Below, in pieces: positions 26,159 to 36,451 of a stretch of 64,000 nt of DNA (positions are counted from its first letter, which is position 1; each line of letters opens with the position of its first letter). This DNA comes from Rhodococcus ruber (GTDB taxonomy: Bacteria; Actinomycetota; Actinomycetes; Mycobacteriales; Mycobacteriaceae), in NCBI RefSeq assembly GCF_027270735.1, contig NZ_JAPWIJ010000008.1, forward strand, positions 248,001 through 312,000, read 5' to 3'. The position numbers and the translations under genes were made by a program. A model generated the notes under the pieces. That model saw only the letters and a list, made by a program, of their open reading frames with translations, was not told the DNA's origin and searched no databases.

Positions 26159-27429
26159 TGTCCGGCCACTTCCTGATCTCGCCAGTCCTCGGGCAGCAGG
26201 TGATCGAGGACGTCGTCCACAGTCACGGCCCCGACCAGGTGGTCCTCGTCGTCGACCACCGGGCCGCAGACGAGGTTGTACGTTGCGAAGTATCGCGTCA
26301 CGGCGGTGAGGCTGTCGTCGGGGGACAACCGCGGAAGAGCGCTGTCCACCACTCCGCCGACCAGGCTCGCCGGGGGTTCTCGTAGTAGCTGCTGCAGATG
26401 GACGCAGCCGAGGTAAGGCCCGGTCGGCGTCGCGGTCGGGGGACGCACGACGAACACCAGGGAGGCCAGCGCAGGCGTCAGGTCGGGGTTGCGCACCCTA
26501 GCCAGAGCCTCGGCCACCGTCGTCGACGCGGTGAGAACGACGGGTTCGGGGGTCATCAGACCGCCTGCGGTGTCGGGGGAGTGCTCGAGCAGGCGACGGA
26601 CAGGCGCGGAGTCCTCCGGATCCATCAGGCGCAGAAGCGATTCCGCTTCGGTCTCGGGCAGCTCGCCCAGGAGGTCGGCGGCGTCGTCCGGGTCCATGGC
26701 CTCGAGCACGTCGGCACCACGGTCGACGCCGAGGTAGTGCATCAACTCCACCTGATCGTCGTCGGGCAGCTCCTGAACGACGTCTGCGAGCCGCTCGTCG
26801 TCGAGAGCTCGCGCCACCTCCATGCGGCGCTTGACGGGTAGCTCGCGCATCGCGTTCGCCACATCGGCTGCGCGAAGATCCTCGAACTGCATGAGCAGCT
26901 GCGCCACACCCTGATCGGGCATCGACAGCTCGTTCTGCGTGAGCCCCTGCACGTGCTGCCAGTCCACGACGTGGATCGCACCGCGGCGCGCGAGCCGCTG
27001 ACGCTGCTTGCGCACAGCAACACGGGCCACCACCCAGTCCCGCGTTCGGGTGAGCTCGATACCGAGGTCGACGACGATCGAATCGGCGTCGTGCAGCTCG
27101 TCCAGCTCGGGGTCGTCGACGCGCACCTTGGAGTCGAGGATCTGCGCGAACACCAGGATCTCGTTGGCGCGCTGGGTGAATCGACGCAGACTGACGTTAC
27201 CGGTCGTGAGTTGAACGGAGTTGGGCTCGATGCTGGTCACGCGGAGCATCGGCACGAAAATTCTTCGGCGAGTTGCCAATTCGACCACCAGGCCGAGAAC
27301 TCTCGGTTGCGCTCTGCCGACGCGCATCGAGATGACCACGTCGCGAACCCGGCCGATCGATTCGCCGTCGGGGCCCAGGACGCCCAGGCCCGCGAGCCTG
27401 GCCGCGAATACCTTGCTCAGTGCTGCCAT
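26155..27429 (-). CDS. MgtE N-terminal/CBS-domain protein with PRC barrel
   Basis: The 424 residues start with a PRC-barrel-like domain (GVLGPDGESIGRVRDVVISM). A superhelical MgtE_N domain follows (about 150-280; MPDQGVAQLLMQFEDLRAA, LGELPETEAESLLRLM), then a pair of CBS domains (GLMTPEPVVLTASTTVAEAL; YNLVCGPVVDDEDHLVGAV). The transmembrane channel of true MgtE is absent, so this is probably a magnesium or nucleotide sensor, not a transporter. It is coupled to the DUF1003 gene. Confidence 0.88.
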   Translation of the reverse strand: MAALSKVFAARLAGLGVLGPDGESIGRVRDVVISMRVGRAQPRVLGLVVELATRRRIFVPMLRVTSIEPNSVQLTTGNVSLRRFTQRANEILVFAQILDSKVRVDDPELDELHDADSIVVDLGIELTRTRDWVVARVAVRKQRQRLARRGAIHVVDWQHVQGLTQNELSMPDQGVAQLLMQFEDLRAADVANAMRELPVKRRMEVARALDDERLADVVQELPDDDQVELMHYLGVDRGADVLEAMDPDDAADLLGELPETEAESLLRLMDPEDSAPVRRLLEHSPDTAGGLMTPEPVVLTASTTVAEALARVRNPDLTPALASLVFVVRPPTATPTGPYLGCVHLQQLLREPPASLVGGVVDSALPRLSPDDSLTAVTRYFATYNLVCGPVVDDEDHLVGAVTVDDVLDHLLPEDWRDQEVAGQ

Positions 27430-27488
27430 GATGGCAAGGTTAGAGGCTGGGCAATACAGAACATGAATCAGACAGGGGTTGTGCTGCG

Positions 27489-28445
27489 GTGAATGCGTCG
27501 GGCCTACGGCGATCGGTACTGGCCGTTCCGGGTAGTTCGGACAAGATGATCGCCAAGGCCAAGGGTCTGCCTGCCGACGCGATCTTCCTCGATCTCGAAG
27601 ATGCGGTCGCCCCCATCGCGAAGGTCGAGGCTCGGGTTCGCATCGTCGATGCTCTGAATTCCGATGGCTGGGGCGATCAGATCAAGGTCGTGCGCGTCAA
27701 CGACTGGACGACGCAGTGGACGTACGGCGATGTCATCGACGTCGTCTCGGGTGCAGGCCGCAACCTCGACGCCATCCTGTTGCCGAAGGTCGAGTGCGCC
27801 GCGCACGTCCAGGCATTGGATCTTCTTCTCACTCAGCTCGAGAAGGAACACGGCCTCGACGTCGGGGCGATCGGGATCGAGCCGCAGATCGAGAGTGCAC
27901 GCAGCCTGCGCAACATCGACGAGATCGCGACCGCGAGCCCCCGGGTGCAGACGTTGGTGTTCGGGCCTGCGGATCTGATGGCCAGCGTGAACATGCGCAC
28001 CCTCGTCGTCGGCGAACAGCCGGTGGGATACGACACCGGCGACGCCTATCACCACATTCTGATGACCATTCTGCTCGCCGCACGAACTCACGGACTGCAG
28101 GCGATCGACGGCCCGTACCTGCAGATTCGCGATCTCGACGCCTTTCGTCGGGCGGCCGGCCGCACGGCAGGCCTCGGTTTCGACGGTAAATGGGTACTGC
28201 ATCCGACGCAGATCGAGGCCGCCAACGAGATCTTCGCGCCGCGGCAGGCCGACTACGACAAGGCCGAGATGATTCTCGACGCGTACGAGTTCCATACCTC
28301 CGCTGCGGGCGGCGCTCGCGGTGCGGTGATGTTGGGCGACGAGATGATCGACGAGGCGAGCCGCAAGATGGCGCTGGTCGTCTCGGCGAAGGGTCGCGCG
28401 GCCGGCCTGACGCGCACGACGACGTTCGAGCCGCCCACCTCCTGA
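27489..28445 (+). CDS. CoA-ester lyase (HpcH/HpaI aldolase, CitE/Mcl family)
   Basis: A 318-residue TIM-barrel lyase: RSVLAVPGSSDKMIAKA, DAIFLDLEDAVAP (metal-binding Glu/Asp), VRVNDW, ILLPKVE, IGIEPQIESARSL, VFGPADLMASV and GKWVLHPTQIEAANEIF. Family members cleave malyl-CoA, beta-methylmalyl-CoA or citramalyl-CoA. The substrate here is not decided; no citrate lyase alpha or gamma subunit is nearby. GTG 27489 is used. The gene diverges from the MgtE-like gene. Confidence 0.88.
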   Translation: MNASGLRRSVLAVPGSSDKMIAKAKGLPADAIFLDLEDAVAPIAKVEARVRIVDALNSDGWGDQIKVVRVNDWTTQWTYGDVIDVVSGAGRNLDAILLPKVECAAHVQALDLLLTQLEKEHGLDVGAIGIEPQIESARSLRNIDEIATASPRVQTLVFGPADLMASVNMRTLVVGEQPVGYDTGDAYHHILMTILLAARTHGLQAIDGPYLQIRDLDAFRRAAGRTAGLGFDGKWVLHPTQIEAANEIFAPRQADYDKAEMILDAYEFHTSAAGGARGAVMLGDEMIDEASRKMALVVSAKGRAAGLTRTTTFEPPTS

Positions 28446-28514
28446 CCTCACATCGAACTCCGTGAACCTGCACGACGGGTGTGCCGGGTGTCCGTTTCGG
28501 GGCACAATGGAGCC

Positions 28515-29003
28515 ATGACCAATCCCCTCTCTCAGTCCGGTCGCCCAGGGCAGGGACTGCCGACGCCGCCCTCCGGTTGGCCCATCGGTTCGTACCCCAC
28601 CTATGCCGAGGCGCAGCGCGCCGTCGACTATCTCTCCGACGAAGAGTTCTCGGTGCAGGACGTCACGATCGTCGGCGTCGACCTGATGCAGGTCGAACGC
28701 GTCCTCGGCCGCCTCACGTGGCCCAAAGTCATTGGTGGAGGCATAGTTTCGGGTGCGTGGCTGGGAGTGTTCCTCGGCCTGGTGCTCGGCATCTTCAGCG
28801 AGAACATCTTCGGAGCCCTGCTCATCGGCGTCGGCGGCGGCATCATCTTCGGGTTGATCTCGGCATCCATTCCGTACGCGGCCACCAAGGGGCAGCGAGA
28901 TTTCGCGTCGAGCATGCAGTTGGTGGCGGGTCGATACGACGTCCTCTGCGAGCCTCGAACGGCGGAGAAAGCACGCGACCTGCTCGCCAAACTGTCGATC
29001 TGA
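28515..29003 (+). CDS. General stress protein 17M-like membrane protein
   Basis: The 162-residue protein has an N-terminal GSP17M-like alpha/beta segment (GSYPTYAEAQRAVDYLSDEE, FSVQDVTIVGVDL), two transmembrane helices (VSGAWLGVFLGLVLGIFSEN; LIGVGGGIIFGLISASIPYA) and a C-terminal repeat-like segment (LVAGRYDVLCEP). ATG 28515 is preferred because it starts directly before the domain. It precedes lpqY as in mycobacteria. Function is unknown. Confidence 0.8.
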   Translation: MTNPLSQSGRPGQGLPTPPSGWPIGSYPTYAEAQRAVDYLSDEEFSVQDVTIVGVDLMQVERVLGRLTWPKVIGGGIVSGAWLGVFLGLVLGIFSENIFGALLIGVGGGIIFGLISASIPYAATKGQRDFASSMQLVAGRYDVLCEPRTAEKARDLLAKLSI

Positions 29004-29150
29004 TCACACCTGGTGGACGACCAGGCAACCGACAGGTAACGGAATAGCCCCAAATCGCCCTCTATGCCAGTGAGTTCGGTTACGTTTCTTTCGTGCACGG
29101 CAGTCCCACACAGTGTGCTGCGCGAGTAATTGAACGTACGGAGGCGGAAA

Positions 29151-30521
29151 GTGCCGAGACATCGTGGTCGTAGGCGTGGAAGAGCGACGAGAATAGGGGT
29201 GTTGGCGGCAGCGGCTCTGGTCACGAGTCCGTTGCTCGCAGCGTGTGGTTCGTCCGACAGTTCGGTTCCGGTTCTGAGTTTCTACACCGCCGCAGACGGC
29301 GCAGAGCAGTACGCCGCTGCGGCACAGGTGTGTTCGGATGCCTCGAACGGTCGATACCGCGTGGAGCAGCGGACGCTTCCCAAGAGTGCGAACGATCAGC
29401 GTCTGCAGCTCGCGCGACGTCTCGCCGGAAACGACAAGACGCTGGACCTGATGACGCTCGACGTGGTGTGGACGGCCGAATTCGCCGAAGCCGGATGGGC
29501 ATTGCCCGTCCCGGAGGACCTGTCCGCGAAGCTGCGCGACGGTTCCACGCTCGAAGGACCGCTGGCCACCGCGGAATGGCAGGACCAGCTGTACGCCGTT
29601 CCGCTCAACTCGAACACTCAGTTGCTCTGGTACCGGCCGGACGAGGTGCCGGGCGGCACCCCGCCACAGACGTGGGACGAGTTGATCGACGAGGCCGAAG
29701 CCAACGCGGCCGCGGGTAAGCCCGCCCAGATCGGCGTCCAGGCCAAGCAGTACGAGGGCTTCATGGTCTGGTTCAACTCGCTGCTCGAGAGCGCCGGTGG
29801 TTCGGTCGTCGCCGAGGACGGAACGACGGTGACGCTCAACGACACTCCCGAGCATCGTGCCGCCACCGAGAAGGCTCTCGAGATCATCAAGCGGGTGGCC
29901 ACAGCCGACGGCCACGACCCGTCGGTCTCCCAGAGCGACGAGGCCACGGCCCGTCTCGGCATGGAATCGGGACGGATGGCCTTCCAGGTCAACTACCCGT
30001 TCGTGCTGCCCGGTCTGAAGGAGAACGCGATCGCCGGTGCCGTCTCGTTCCTCGATCTCGCGAACGTGCCCGCTGATCAACAGGACGCCCGCATCGCCGA
30101 GGTCTTCCGCAGCGCGCCGTACCCGGAGGTGAATCCGGGCGAGCCCGCCAAGGTCACCATCGGTGGGTTCAACATCGGCGTCGCCAAGACCACCCAGCAT
30201 CAGGATCTCGCGTGGGAGGCCGTCGAGTGCCTCACCAACGAAGAGAACCAGCGCAACAACGCCGTCAACGGCGGTGTACCGCCGGTGCTGAAGTCGCTGT
30301 ACTCCGATCCTGAGTTCCAGTCCGTCTATCCCGCGTGGGAAGGGGTGCTCGGTTCCATCGAGTCGGCCGCAGTCCGACCCGTTTCGCCTGCCTACCAGAG
30401 CATTTCGATTCTGCTGACCGATGCGCTCAACCCGCCGCAGGACATCGATCCGGTAGCCGACGTGGACAAGCTCGCAGATCTGGTCACCAAGGCCGTCAAT
30501 TCCGAAGGGTTGATTCCATGA
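29151..30521 (+). CDS. lpqY: Trehalose-binding lipoprotein LpqY
   Basis: The 456-residue extracytoplasmic type-1 sugar-binding protein begins with a lipoprotein signal (lipobox LAAC, Cys32) after a very basic N-terminus. Landmarks include VLSFYTAADGAEQYAAA, DLMTLDVVWTAEFAEAGW, WYRPDEVPGGTPPQTWDEL and GGFNIGVAK. LpqY delivers trehalose released by mycolyl transfer to SugABC. GTG 29151 has GGAGGCGGAA upstream and is preferred over TTG 29130. Its stop overlaps the sugA ATG. Confidence 0.95.
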   Translation: MPRHRGRRRGRATRIGVLAAAALVTSPLLAACGSSDSSVPVLSFYTAADGAEQYAAAAQVCSDASNGRYRVEQRTLPKSANDQRLQLARRLAGNDKTLDLMTLDVVWTAEFAEAGWALPVPEDLSAKLRDGSTLEGPLATAEWQDQLYAVPLNSNTQLLWYRPDEVPGGTPPQTWDELIDEAEANAAAGKPAQIGVQAKQYEGFMVWFNSLLESAGGSVVAEDGTTVTLNDTPEHRAATEKALEIIKRVATADGHDPSVSQSDEATARLGMESGRMAFQVNYPFVLPGLKENAIAGAVSFLDLANVPADQQDARIAEVFRSAPYPEVNPGEPAKVTIGGFNIGVAKTTQHQDLAWEAVECLTNEENQRNNAVNGGVPPVLKSLYSDPEFQSVYPAWEGVLGSIESAAVRPVSPAYQSISILLTDALNPPQDIDPVADVDKLADLVTKAVNSEGLIP

Positions 30522-31468
30522 GTGCTCCTACCGATTCAGAGCCCCAGCCGCAGCCTCAGGACAAGCAGGCAGCCCTGAAGAACGTCTCCGACGGCAAGAA
30601 GGCCGAACGGCGGCTGGGGCTGTTGCTCATCGCACCTGCAGCGATTCTGATGATCGCAGTGACCGGCTATCCGATCATCTACGCGTTCTGGCTCAGCCTG
30701 CAGAAGTACAACCTCGCGTTCCCCGAGGATCGTGAGTTCGTCGGCATCTCCAACTACGTCACGGTGCTCTCCGACGGGTACTGGTGGACGGCATTCAGCG
30801 TCACCGTAGGAATCACGATCATCTCGGTGATCATCGAGTTCATCCTCGGTCTAGCGGTGGCTCTGGTCATGCACCGCACCATCTTCGGTCGCGGACTGGT
30901 GCGCACCGTGGTGCTCATCCCGTACGGCATCGTGACCGTCGCCGCCGCGTACAGCTGGTATTACGCGTGGACTCCCGGCACGGGCTACCTCGCCAATCTG
31001 CTGCCCGACGGTAGTGCCCCGCTCACCGAACAGTTCCCATCACTGGCGATCGTGGTGTTGGCCGAGGTCTGGAAGACGACCCCGTTCATGGCGCTGCTGC
31101 TGCTGGCCGGTCTGGCTTTGGTGCCCGACGATCTGCTCAAGGCCGCCGAGGTCGACGGAGCCGGTGGTTGGACCAGACTGATGCGGATCACGATCCCGCT
31201 GATGAAGCCGGCCATTCTCGTCGCCGTGCTCTTTCGCACCCTGGACGCATTCCGCATCTTCGACAACATCTACGTCCTGACCCGAGGTAGCAACGAAACC
31301 GGATCGGTCTCGATTCTCGGCTACGACAACCTGTTCGGTGCGTTCAACCTCGGACTCGGGTCGGCGATCAGCATCCTGATCTTCTTCTGCGTCGCGATCA
31401 TCGCGTTCGTGTTCATCAAGTTGTTCGGTGCCTCGGCACCGGGATCCGACGACGGAGGCCGCAAGTAA
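30518..31468 (+). CDS. sugA: Trehalose ABC transporter permease SugA
   Basis: A 316-residue MalF-type permease with six predicted helices, from [20 protein letters not shown] to [20 protein letters not shown], and the EAA coupling loop [23 protein letters not shown]. The ATG overlaps the lpqY stop and its TAA overlaps the sugB ATG. The N-terminal 30 residues are charged and cytoplasmic. Confidence 0.95.
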   Translation: MSAPTDSEPQPQPQDKQAALKNVSDGKKAERRLGLLLIAPAAILMIAVTGYPIIYAFWLSLQKYNLAFPEDREFVGISNYVTVLSDGYWWTAFSVTVGITIISVIIEFILGLAVALVMHRTIFGRGLVRTVVLIPYGIVTVAAAYSWYYAWTPGTGYLANLLPDGSAPLTEQFPSLAIVVLAEVWKTTPFMALLLLAGLALVPDDLLKAAEVDGAGGWTRLMRITIPLMKPAILVAVLFRTLDAFRIFDNIYVLTRGSNETGSVSILGYDNLFGAFNLGLGSAISILIFFCVAIIAFVFIKLFGASAPGSDDGGRK

Positions 31469-32301
31469 TGACCACTGTTACGCCTCGCAAGAAGGTCGGT
31501 TGGACGGTAGTCAACGTCCTCGTCCTGCTCTACGCACTGGTTCCGCTGCTGTGGATCATCAGCCTCTCGTTCAAGTCGACGGCCACCATCGCGGACGGCA
31601 ACTTCATCCCGCGCTCGTTCACGCTGGAGAACTACAAGGGCATCTTCTCGACAAATCAGTTCACCTCGGCGCTGGTCAACTCCATCGGCATCGGACTGAT
31701 CACCACGGTGATCGCCGTGGTGATCGGCACGATGGCCGCGTATGCCGTTGCTCGCCTGGACTTCCCAGGCAAGAAGGCGCTCGTCGGTGCGGCGCTGCTG
31801 ATCGCGATGTTCCCCCAGATCTCGCTGGTGACACCGCTGTTCGACATCTCCCGCTCGCTGGGACTGTTCGACACCTGGCCGGGACTGATCATCCCGTACA
31901 TCACCTTCGCGTTGCCGTTGGCGATCTACACCCTCTCGGCGTTCTTCCGCGAGATTCCGTGGGAGCTCGAAAAGGCGGCGAAGATGGACGGCGCGACGCC
32001 CGCACAGGCGTTCCGCAAGGTCATCGCCCCGCTGGCCGCCCCCGGCATCGTCACCGCCGCGATTCTGGTGTTCATCTTCGCCTGGAACGACCTGCTGCTC
32101 GCCATCTCGTTGACGGCAACGGAACGTTCGGTCACCGTCCCGGCGGCCATCTCGCAGTTCACCGGTAGCTCTCAGTTCGAGGAGCCCACGGGGTCGATCG
32201 CAGCGGCAGCAGTCGTCATCACGATCCCGATCATCATTTTTGTGCTCTTCTTCCAACGACGTATCGTGGCGGGCTTGACGTCCGGCGCAGTGAAGGGATA
32301 A
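31468..32301 (+). CDS. sugB: Trehalose ABC transporter permease SugB
   Basis: A 277-residue MalG-type permease: N-terminal helix [20 protein letters not shown], then TLENYKGIF, and the coupling loop [21 protein letters not shown]. It forms the second half of the channel with SugA. The start overlaps the sugA stop by one base, indicating tight coupling. Confidence 0.95.
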   Translation: MTTVTPRKKVGWTVVNVLVLLYALVPLLWIISLSFKSTATIADGNFIPRSFTLENYKGIFSTNQFTSALVNSIGIGLITTVIAVVIGTMAAYAVARLDFPGKKALVGAALLIAMFPQISLVTPLFDISRSLGLFDTWPGLIIPYITFALPLAIYTLSAFFREIPWELEKAAKMDGATPAQAFRKVIAPLAAPGIVTAAILVFIFAWNDLLLAISLTATERSVTVPAAISQFTGSSQFEEPTGSIAAAAVVITIPIIIFVLFFQRRIVAGLTSGAVKG

Positions 32302-32306
32302 CCGTC

Positions 32307-33476
32307 ATGGCCGAAATAGTTCTCGACAAAGTCACCAAGCTCTACCCCGACGGCGCAGCTGCGGTGAGCGACGTCGACATCACCATCGCCGACGGCGAAT
32401 TCATCATTCTCGTCGGGCCGTCCGGTTGCGGAAAGTCCACCACCCTCAACATGATCGCCGGACTCGAGGACATCTCCTCGGGCGAGCTGCGCATCGCGGG
32501 GGAGCGGGTCAACGAGCGTGCACCGAAGGATCGCGACATCGCGATGGTGTTCCAGTCCTACGCGCTGTACCCGCACATGACGGTGCGGCAGAACATCGCC
32601 TTCCCTCTGACGCTGGCGAAGCTCTCGAAGTCCGAGATCAACACCAAGGTCGAGGAGGCAGCCAAGATCCTCGACCTCAGTCAGCACCTCGACCGGAAGC
32701 CGGCGAACCTCTCCGGTGGTCAGCGACAGCGAGTTGCCATGGGCCGCGCCATCGTTCGCACACCCAAGGCCTTCCTGATGGACGAGCCGCTGTCCAACCT
32801 CGACGCGAAGCTACGCGTGCAGACGCGCGCCGAGATCTCGCGGCTGCAGAAAAGACTGGGCACCACCACCGTCTACGTGACGCACGATCAGACCGAGGCC
32901 ATGACCCTCGGCGATCGCGTCGTGGTGCTGCGCGGCGGGCTGGTGCAGCAGATCGGTTCTCCCCAGGAGCTGTACGACAAGCCGCGAAACCTGTTCGTGG
33001 GCGGCTTCATCGGATCGCCCTCGATGAATTTCGTTCCCGGACAGCTCACCTCGAACGGCGTATCCACCGCGCTCGGTGAGATCGACATCCCGCTCGAACG
33101 GATGGATGCGATCAAGGCCAAGAACCCGGGCCGCGAGGTGGTCGTCGGCATTCGCCCCGAGCATTTCGAGGACGCAGCGCTGATCGACGGCTACCAGAAG
33201 ATGAGCGGTGCCACCTTCACCGCCACCGTCGACGTACTCGAGTCGATGGGCAGCGACAAGTACGTCTACTTCACGTTGAAGGGCGCCAAGGTCGAGTCCA
33301 GCGAGCTGCAGGAGCTTGCGGCCGATGCGGGTATCGCCGATCTCGGTGGCGCACAGGTCGTTGCACGTCTGGCAGCCGAATCCAAGGCCGCCGAGGGCGG
33401 TCAGGTGGAACTGTGGTTCGACCCGGCGAAGATCTCGGTGTTCGACCAGGCCTCGGGTTCCAACCTGACGCTGTAG
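32307..33476 (+). CDS. sugC: Trehalose ABC transporter ATPase SugC
   Basis: A 389-residue MalK-type ATPase: Walker [11 protein letters not shown]-loop [12 protein letters not shown], signature [15 protein letters not shown], Walker [16 protein letters not shown], His switch [14 protein letters not shown] and a C-terminal regulatory TOBE/OB region ([22 protein letters not shown]). It drives LpqY-SugAB. A conserved hairpin begins inside its stop codon. Confidence 0.95.
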   Translation: MAEIVLDKVTKLYPDGAAAVSDVDITIADGEFIILVGPSGCGKSTTLNMIAGLEDISSGELRIAGERVNERAPKDRDIAMVFQSYALYPHMTVRQNIAFPLTLAKLSKSEINTKVEEAAKILDLSQHLDRKPANLSGGQRQRVAMGRAIVRTPKAFLMDEPLSNLDAKLRVQTRAEISRLQKRLGTTTVYVTHDQTEAMTLGDRVVVLRGGLVQQIGSPQELYDKPRNLFVGGFIGSPSMNFVPGQLTSNGVSTALGEIDIPLERMDAIKAKNPGREVVVGIRPEHFEDAALIDGYQKMSGATFTATVDVLESMGSDKYVYFTLKGAKVESSELQELAADAGIADLGGAQVVARLAAESKAAEGGQVELWFDPAKISVFDQASGSNLTL

Positions 33477-33534
33477 TGCCTACGGCAGTGGTGTGGTTGA
33501 GTGCCCCAGGCGGCACTCAACCACACCACTGCGC
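33475..33534. repeat. Dispersed hairpin element, copy 2 (after sugC)
   Basis: Starting in the sugC TAG: AGTGCCTACGGC, then perfect 19-base arms AGTGGTGTGGTTGAGTGCC (33487-33505) and GGCACTCAACCACACCACT (33512-33530) around six bases, then GCGC. It matches the element after glgC. Confidence 0.9.
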
Positions 33535-33539
33535 AGCAC

Positions 33540-33818
33540 TCAGAACGCCGAACCCGTGGTCGGTAGTGCGAAGCCCTGAAAGAAGTCGAAGGGGACCACG
33601 TTCGGTGCCGGGTTCTGCAGCTGTGGGGCGGGTGCCTGCGGAAAGAGTTCGGGCAACCGGAACTGATCGGGTTGTTGGTATTGCTGATCGCTGTGGCCGC
33701 GATCGTCGCCGTCCGAGCGCAGCGGATCGGCCGACGCCGTACCTGTTACCGCGACCAGTGGAACCGCCACGAGTGCTCCGGTGACTGCTGCGCGGGTGAG
33801 AATCTTCTTGGTGTTCAT
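33540..33818 (-). CDS. Small secreted hypothetical protein
   Basis: A 92-residue protein with a Sec signal (MNTKKILTRAAVTGALVAVP to GTASADP, cleavage after ASA) and a mature part rich in Pro, Gln, Asp and Phe (DQQYQQPDQFRLPELFPQAP) with no cysteines. ATG 33818 fits a normal signal peptide. I do not recognise a family. It is convergent with sugC across the hairpin element. Confidence 0.65.
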   Translation of the reverse strand: MNTKKILTRAAVTGALVAVPLVAVTGTASADPLRSDGDDRGHSDQQYQQPDQFRLPELFPQAPAPQLQNPAPNVVPFDFFQGFALPTTGSAF

Positions 33819-34011
33819 CAGGTGTGCCTCTCGTCGGTGTTCGTACCTCCACGACACTAGGTACGTATGAGGTCACCCGAAAGGCAGATTCGTTGACTCC
33901 CAGTAGATTACGAGTTTTCTGCCAGGGGCCTCGACCAGCGGATGGACGGTCCGTGTCCTGGTCGGAGGAGGGTGTCACCTGTCAGGCTGCTGTGAGGCGG
34001 TCGGCAGTGCG

Positions 34012-35448
34012 TCATACCGGTATGTTCGACGTGGTGGTCGGTTCGGACTCGGCAACTCGCACCGATTCCCGAGCAGCGGGGGTGCTCCTGATGGCCAAGG
34101 CCGCGAGTACGACGACGAGGCAGGCCACCGCGCCTGCGACGAAGGCTGCGGTGTAGACGCTTTCGCGGGCAACGGCGGTCCCGTCGATCGTGAACATGGC
34201 CAGGACAGTCGACAGCGTCGCGCTGGCAATCGAGGTACCGACTGTCCGGACGATCGAATTGACGCTGTTCGCCACCCCGGTGTCCGCTGCGCTGACCTCG
34301 GCCATGAGCAGGTTCGGCAGGGCTGCGAACGCAAGACTGACGAACATGTTGATGACGATGCCTGCGGTGATCAGCTGCCAGGTGTGATCGTGGGCGAGTG
34401 CGACGAAGACGAATCCGATCAGTCCGATCACGGCGCCTGCGATCAGTACGCGGCGCGGCCCGAACGACCGGATGAGGCGGCCACTGACGACGGCTGCGAC
34501 TACTCCGACCGCCGCGCCGGGCAGCAGATAGACGACGCTCGCTTCGAGAACATTCGCAGTGAAGCCGTAGCCGGCCACGGCTCGCGGTGTCTGCACGAAG
34601 TACGAGCAGGCGAGGAAATTGACGAACATCCCGATACCGACGAACAGGGTGGCGACGTTGGTGGCGAGCAACGGTCCGTGGGTGAGCATGCGGGGTGCGA
34701 CGAGTGGCTCGCCGGCGCGCTTCTCGAAGTTCCACCAGATGGCCCCCGCGAATACACCGACGACCGCGCAGCCGATGGTGGCAATCGAACCCCACCCCCA
34801 CGTGCGGCCCTGGGTCAGGGCGAGGAACAGCAGAAGCAGCGTCACCGCGAGCAGTGCAGCGCCCCACCAGTCGACGGTGCCGCCACTGGTTCTCGGGCGC
34901 GCCGGTACGCCGAACCAGGCGATCGCGAGCGCGACCACGACGATCGCAACAGTGAGCCAGAACACGCGGTGGTAGTCGGCGCCGTTGGCCGTCAGCAGCC
35001 CGGTCAACACCAGTCCGAATCCACCGCCGACGCCGAGTGTGCCGGACAGGACGGCCATCGACCCCACGAGCTTGCGAGGTGGCATCTCGTCACGAAGGAC
35101 GGCTAGCGCGATGGGGAACAGTGCGTAGGACACGCCCTGCAGGACCCGGCCGACGATCAGCCACAGCAACGAGTGGGTCAGCGCCGCGAGCAGAGATCCG
35201 GCGAGGACGACGGTGAGCACACCGATCAGCACCGGACGCTTACCGTGCAGGTCGGCGAGCCTACCGATGACCGGGGTGGCGATCACCGCCGCGAGGAGAT
35301 TGGCCGTCAATACCCATCCGGCGGCGGTTGTGCTGACCCCGAGTTGGGTGCCGATCGTCAGCACGATGGGGACCACCATCGTTTGCAGAACGGCGAGAGT
35401 CATGACGATGAAGCAGAGTCCGGGCAGCAGTATGCGGCGGGTGGACAT
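34012..35448 (-). CDS. MFS drug/solute transporter (DHA2-like)
   Basis: The 478-residue protein has about 14 hydrophobic segments, and the MFS loop motif IGRLADLHGKRPVLI lies between helices 2 and 3. VGRVLQGVSYALFPIALAVLRD is typical of DHA2 drug/H+ antiporters such as EmrB. ATG 35448 is the start. No regulator is adjacent, and the substrate is unknown. Confidence 0.88.
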   Translation of the reverse strand: MSTRRILLPGLCFIVMTLAVLQTMVVPIVLTIGTQLGVSTTAAGWVLTANLLAAVIATPVIGRLADLHGKRPVLIGVLTVVLAGSLLAALTHSLLWLIVGRVLQGVSYALFPIALAVLRDEMPPRKLVGSMAVLSGTLGVGGGFGLVLTGLLTANGADYHRVFWLTVAIVVVALAIAWFGVPARPRTSGGTVDWWGAALLAVTLLLLFLALTQGRTWGWGSIATIGCAVVGVFAGAIWWNFEKRAGEPLVAPRMLTHGPLLATNVATLFVGIGMFVNFLACSYFVQTPRAVAGYGFTANVLEASVVYLLPGAAVGVVAAVVSGRLIRSFGPRRVLIAGAVIGLIGFVFVALAHDHTWQLITAGIVINMFVSLAFAALPNLLMAEVSAADTGVANSVNSIVRTVGTSIASATLSTVLAMFTIDGTAVARESVYTAAFVAGAVACLVVVLAALAIRSTPAARESVRVAESEPTTTSNIPV

Positions 35449-35587
35449 GAAAGAACGACCTCGTTAGGTATCGACGATGCAGTGGAACCGAGACGAACAA
35501 AGTGATGAACGCATCTAAGTAACTATCAGATGTAGGTGTACCAGGAAAGCTGGTTCGGGAAACCACGGCCGGGCATCGACGCAGGCT

Positions 35588-36451
35588 CTACTGCGGCCGG
35601 GTGGGCTTGCCCAGAGCTTTCTGCCGCAGTTCGCTGACGATCTCGTCGTTCCACACATGCTCGCGCACCAGGCGGTACCGTTCTCGGCTCATCCAGAGGT
35701 AGGCCTCCGCATCGGTGCGATCCTCGAGGATTTCGGCCGCGCGCACCATGCGCACCACCGGCAGGTACTCCTCGCCGAACCAACGCCGCGCGACGGTACC
35801 GCGGTCGACGAATTCACCGACCTCCTGCATCAGCCGGAAACCCCACGCCTCGACCGACTCGCTGAGCTGGGCGTAATCGAACGGATCGGTCACCTGGACG
35901 GCCTCGCGTGCCTTGCCGACCAAGGGGACACGACTGAGGAAGATTCGGCGGTGATCCTTGATCAGCAGATCGCCGCGACGGGTGATGCCCTCGGGGGAGA
36001 TGCGCGTGATGATCTCGGTGACGACGGCGTCGATCGACGTTCGATGCATGGCGAACGCGATGGACACTCGATGATGGCCGTCGACGACGAAGTGCATGCC
36101 GCCGATGCGGTACACCTGGATCGGGGGCATCGCCTCGCCGCGGCGTTGAGCGGCGGCAAGTCGCTGCCAGCGTTCACGAATGCGCGCCGACGTCGGGCGG
36201 AAGAAGCGGTCGAAATCACGAGTGCGGTCGACGCTCCCGACGATGGTCTCGACGCGAATGACCTGCAGGCCGAGGTGACGCTCGCCCACCTTGCCGAGCG
36301 CGGCAACCACCTCGTCGAACGGCAGGATGGTGTTGACGTCGTCGGGTTGACGCCGGAGCCATCCGACCAGACGGGCGACGTCGGCGCGTCGGCGCTGGCG
36401 GGTGAAGTCGTTCTCCGCATCGGCGGCCGGAAATCCGGTGTCACGTGCCAT
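35588..36451 (-). CDS. ParB/Srx-fold nucleotide-binding-like protein
   Basis: A 287-residue protein with a ParB/sulfiredoxin-type core: IQVYRIGGMHFVVDGHHRVSIAFAM, whose DGHHR (residues 124-128) is the nucleotide-handling motif of the fold. The N-terminus has Arg-rich helices and the C-terminal half (residues 150-287) is helical with a VREHVWNDEI end. No helix-turn-helix of true partition ParB is evident, and no parA is adjacent. Its ATG overlaps the phosphoesterase gene by 11 bases. The function is not known; the fold includes DNA-binding CTPases and small-molecule kinases. Confidence 0.75.
   Translation of the reverse strand: MARDTGFPAADAENDFTRQRRRADVARLVGWLRRQPDDVNTILPFDEVVAALGKVGERHLGLQVIRVETIVGSVDRTRDFDRFFRPTSARIRERWQRLAAAQRRGEAMPPIQVYRIGGMHFVVDGHHRVSIAFAMHRTSIDAVVTEIITRISPEGITRRGDLLIKDHRRIFLSRVPLVGKAREAVQVTDPFDYAQLSESVEAWGFRLMQEVGEFVDRGTVARRWFGEEYLPVVRMVRAAEILEDRTDAEAYLWMSRERYRLVREHVWNDEIVSELRQKALGKPTRPQ

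Noticed and set aside
26155..27429. Full MgtE magnesium channel
   Set aside because: No transmembrane domain follows the CBS pair, so transport activity is not supported.
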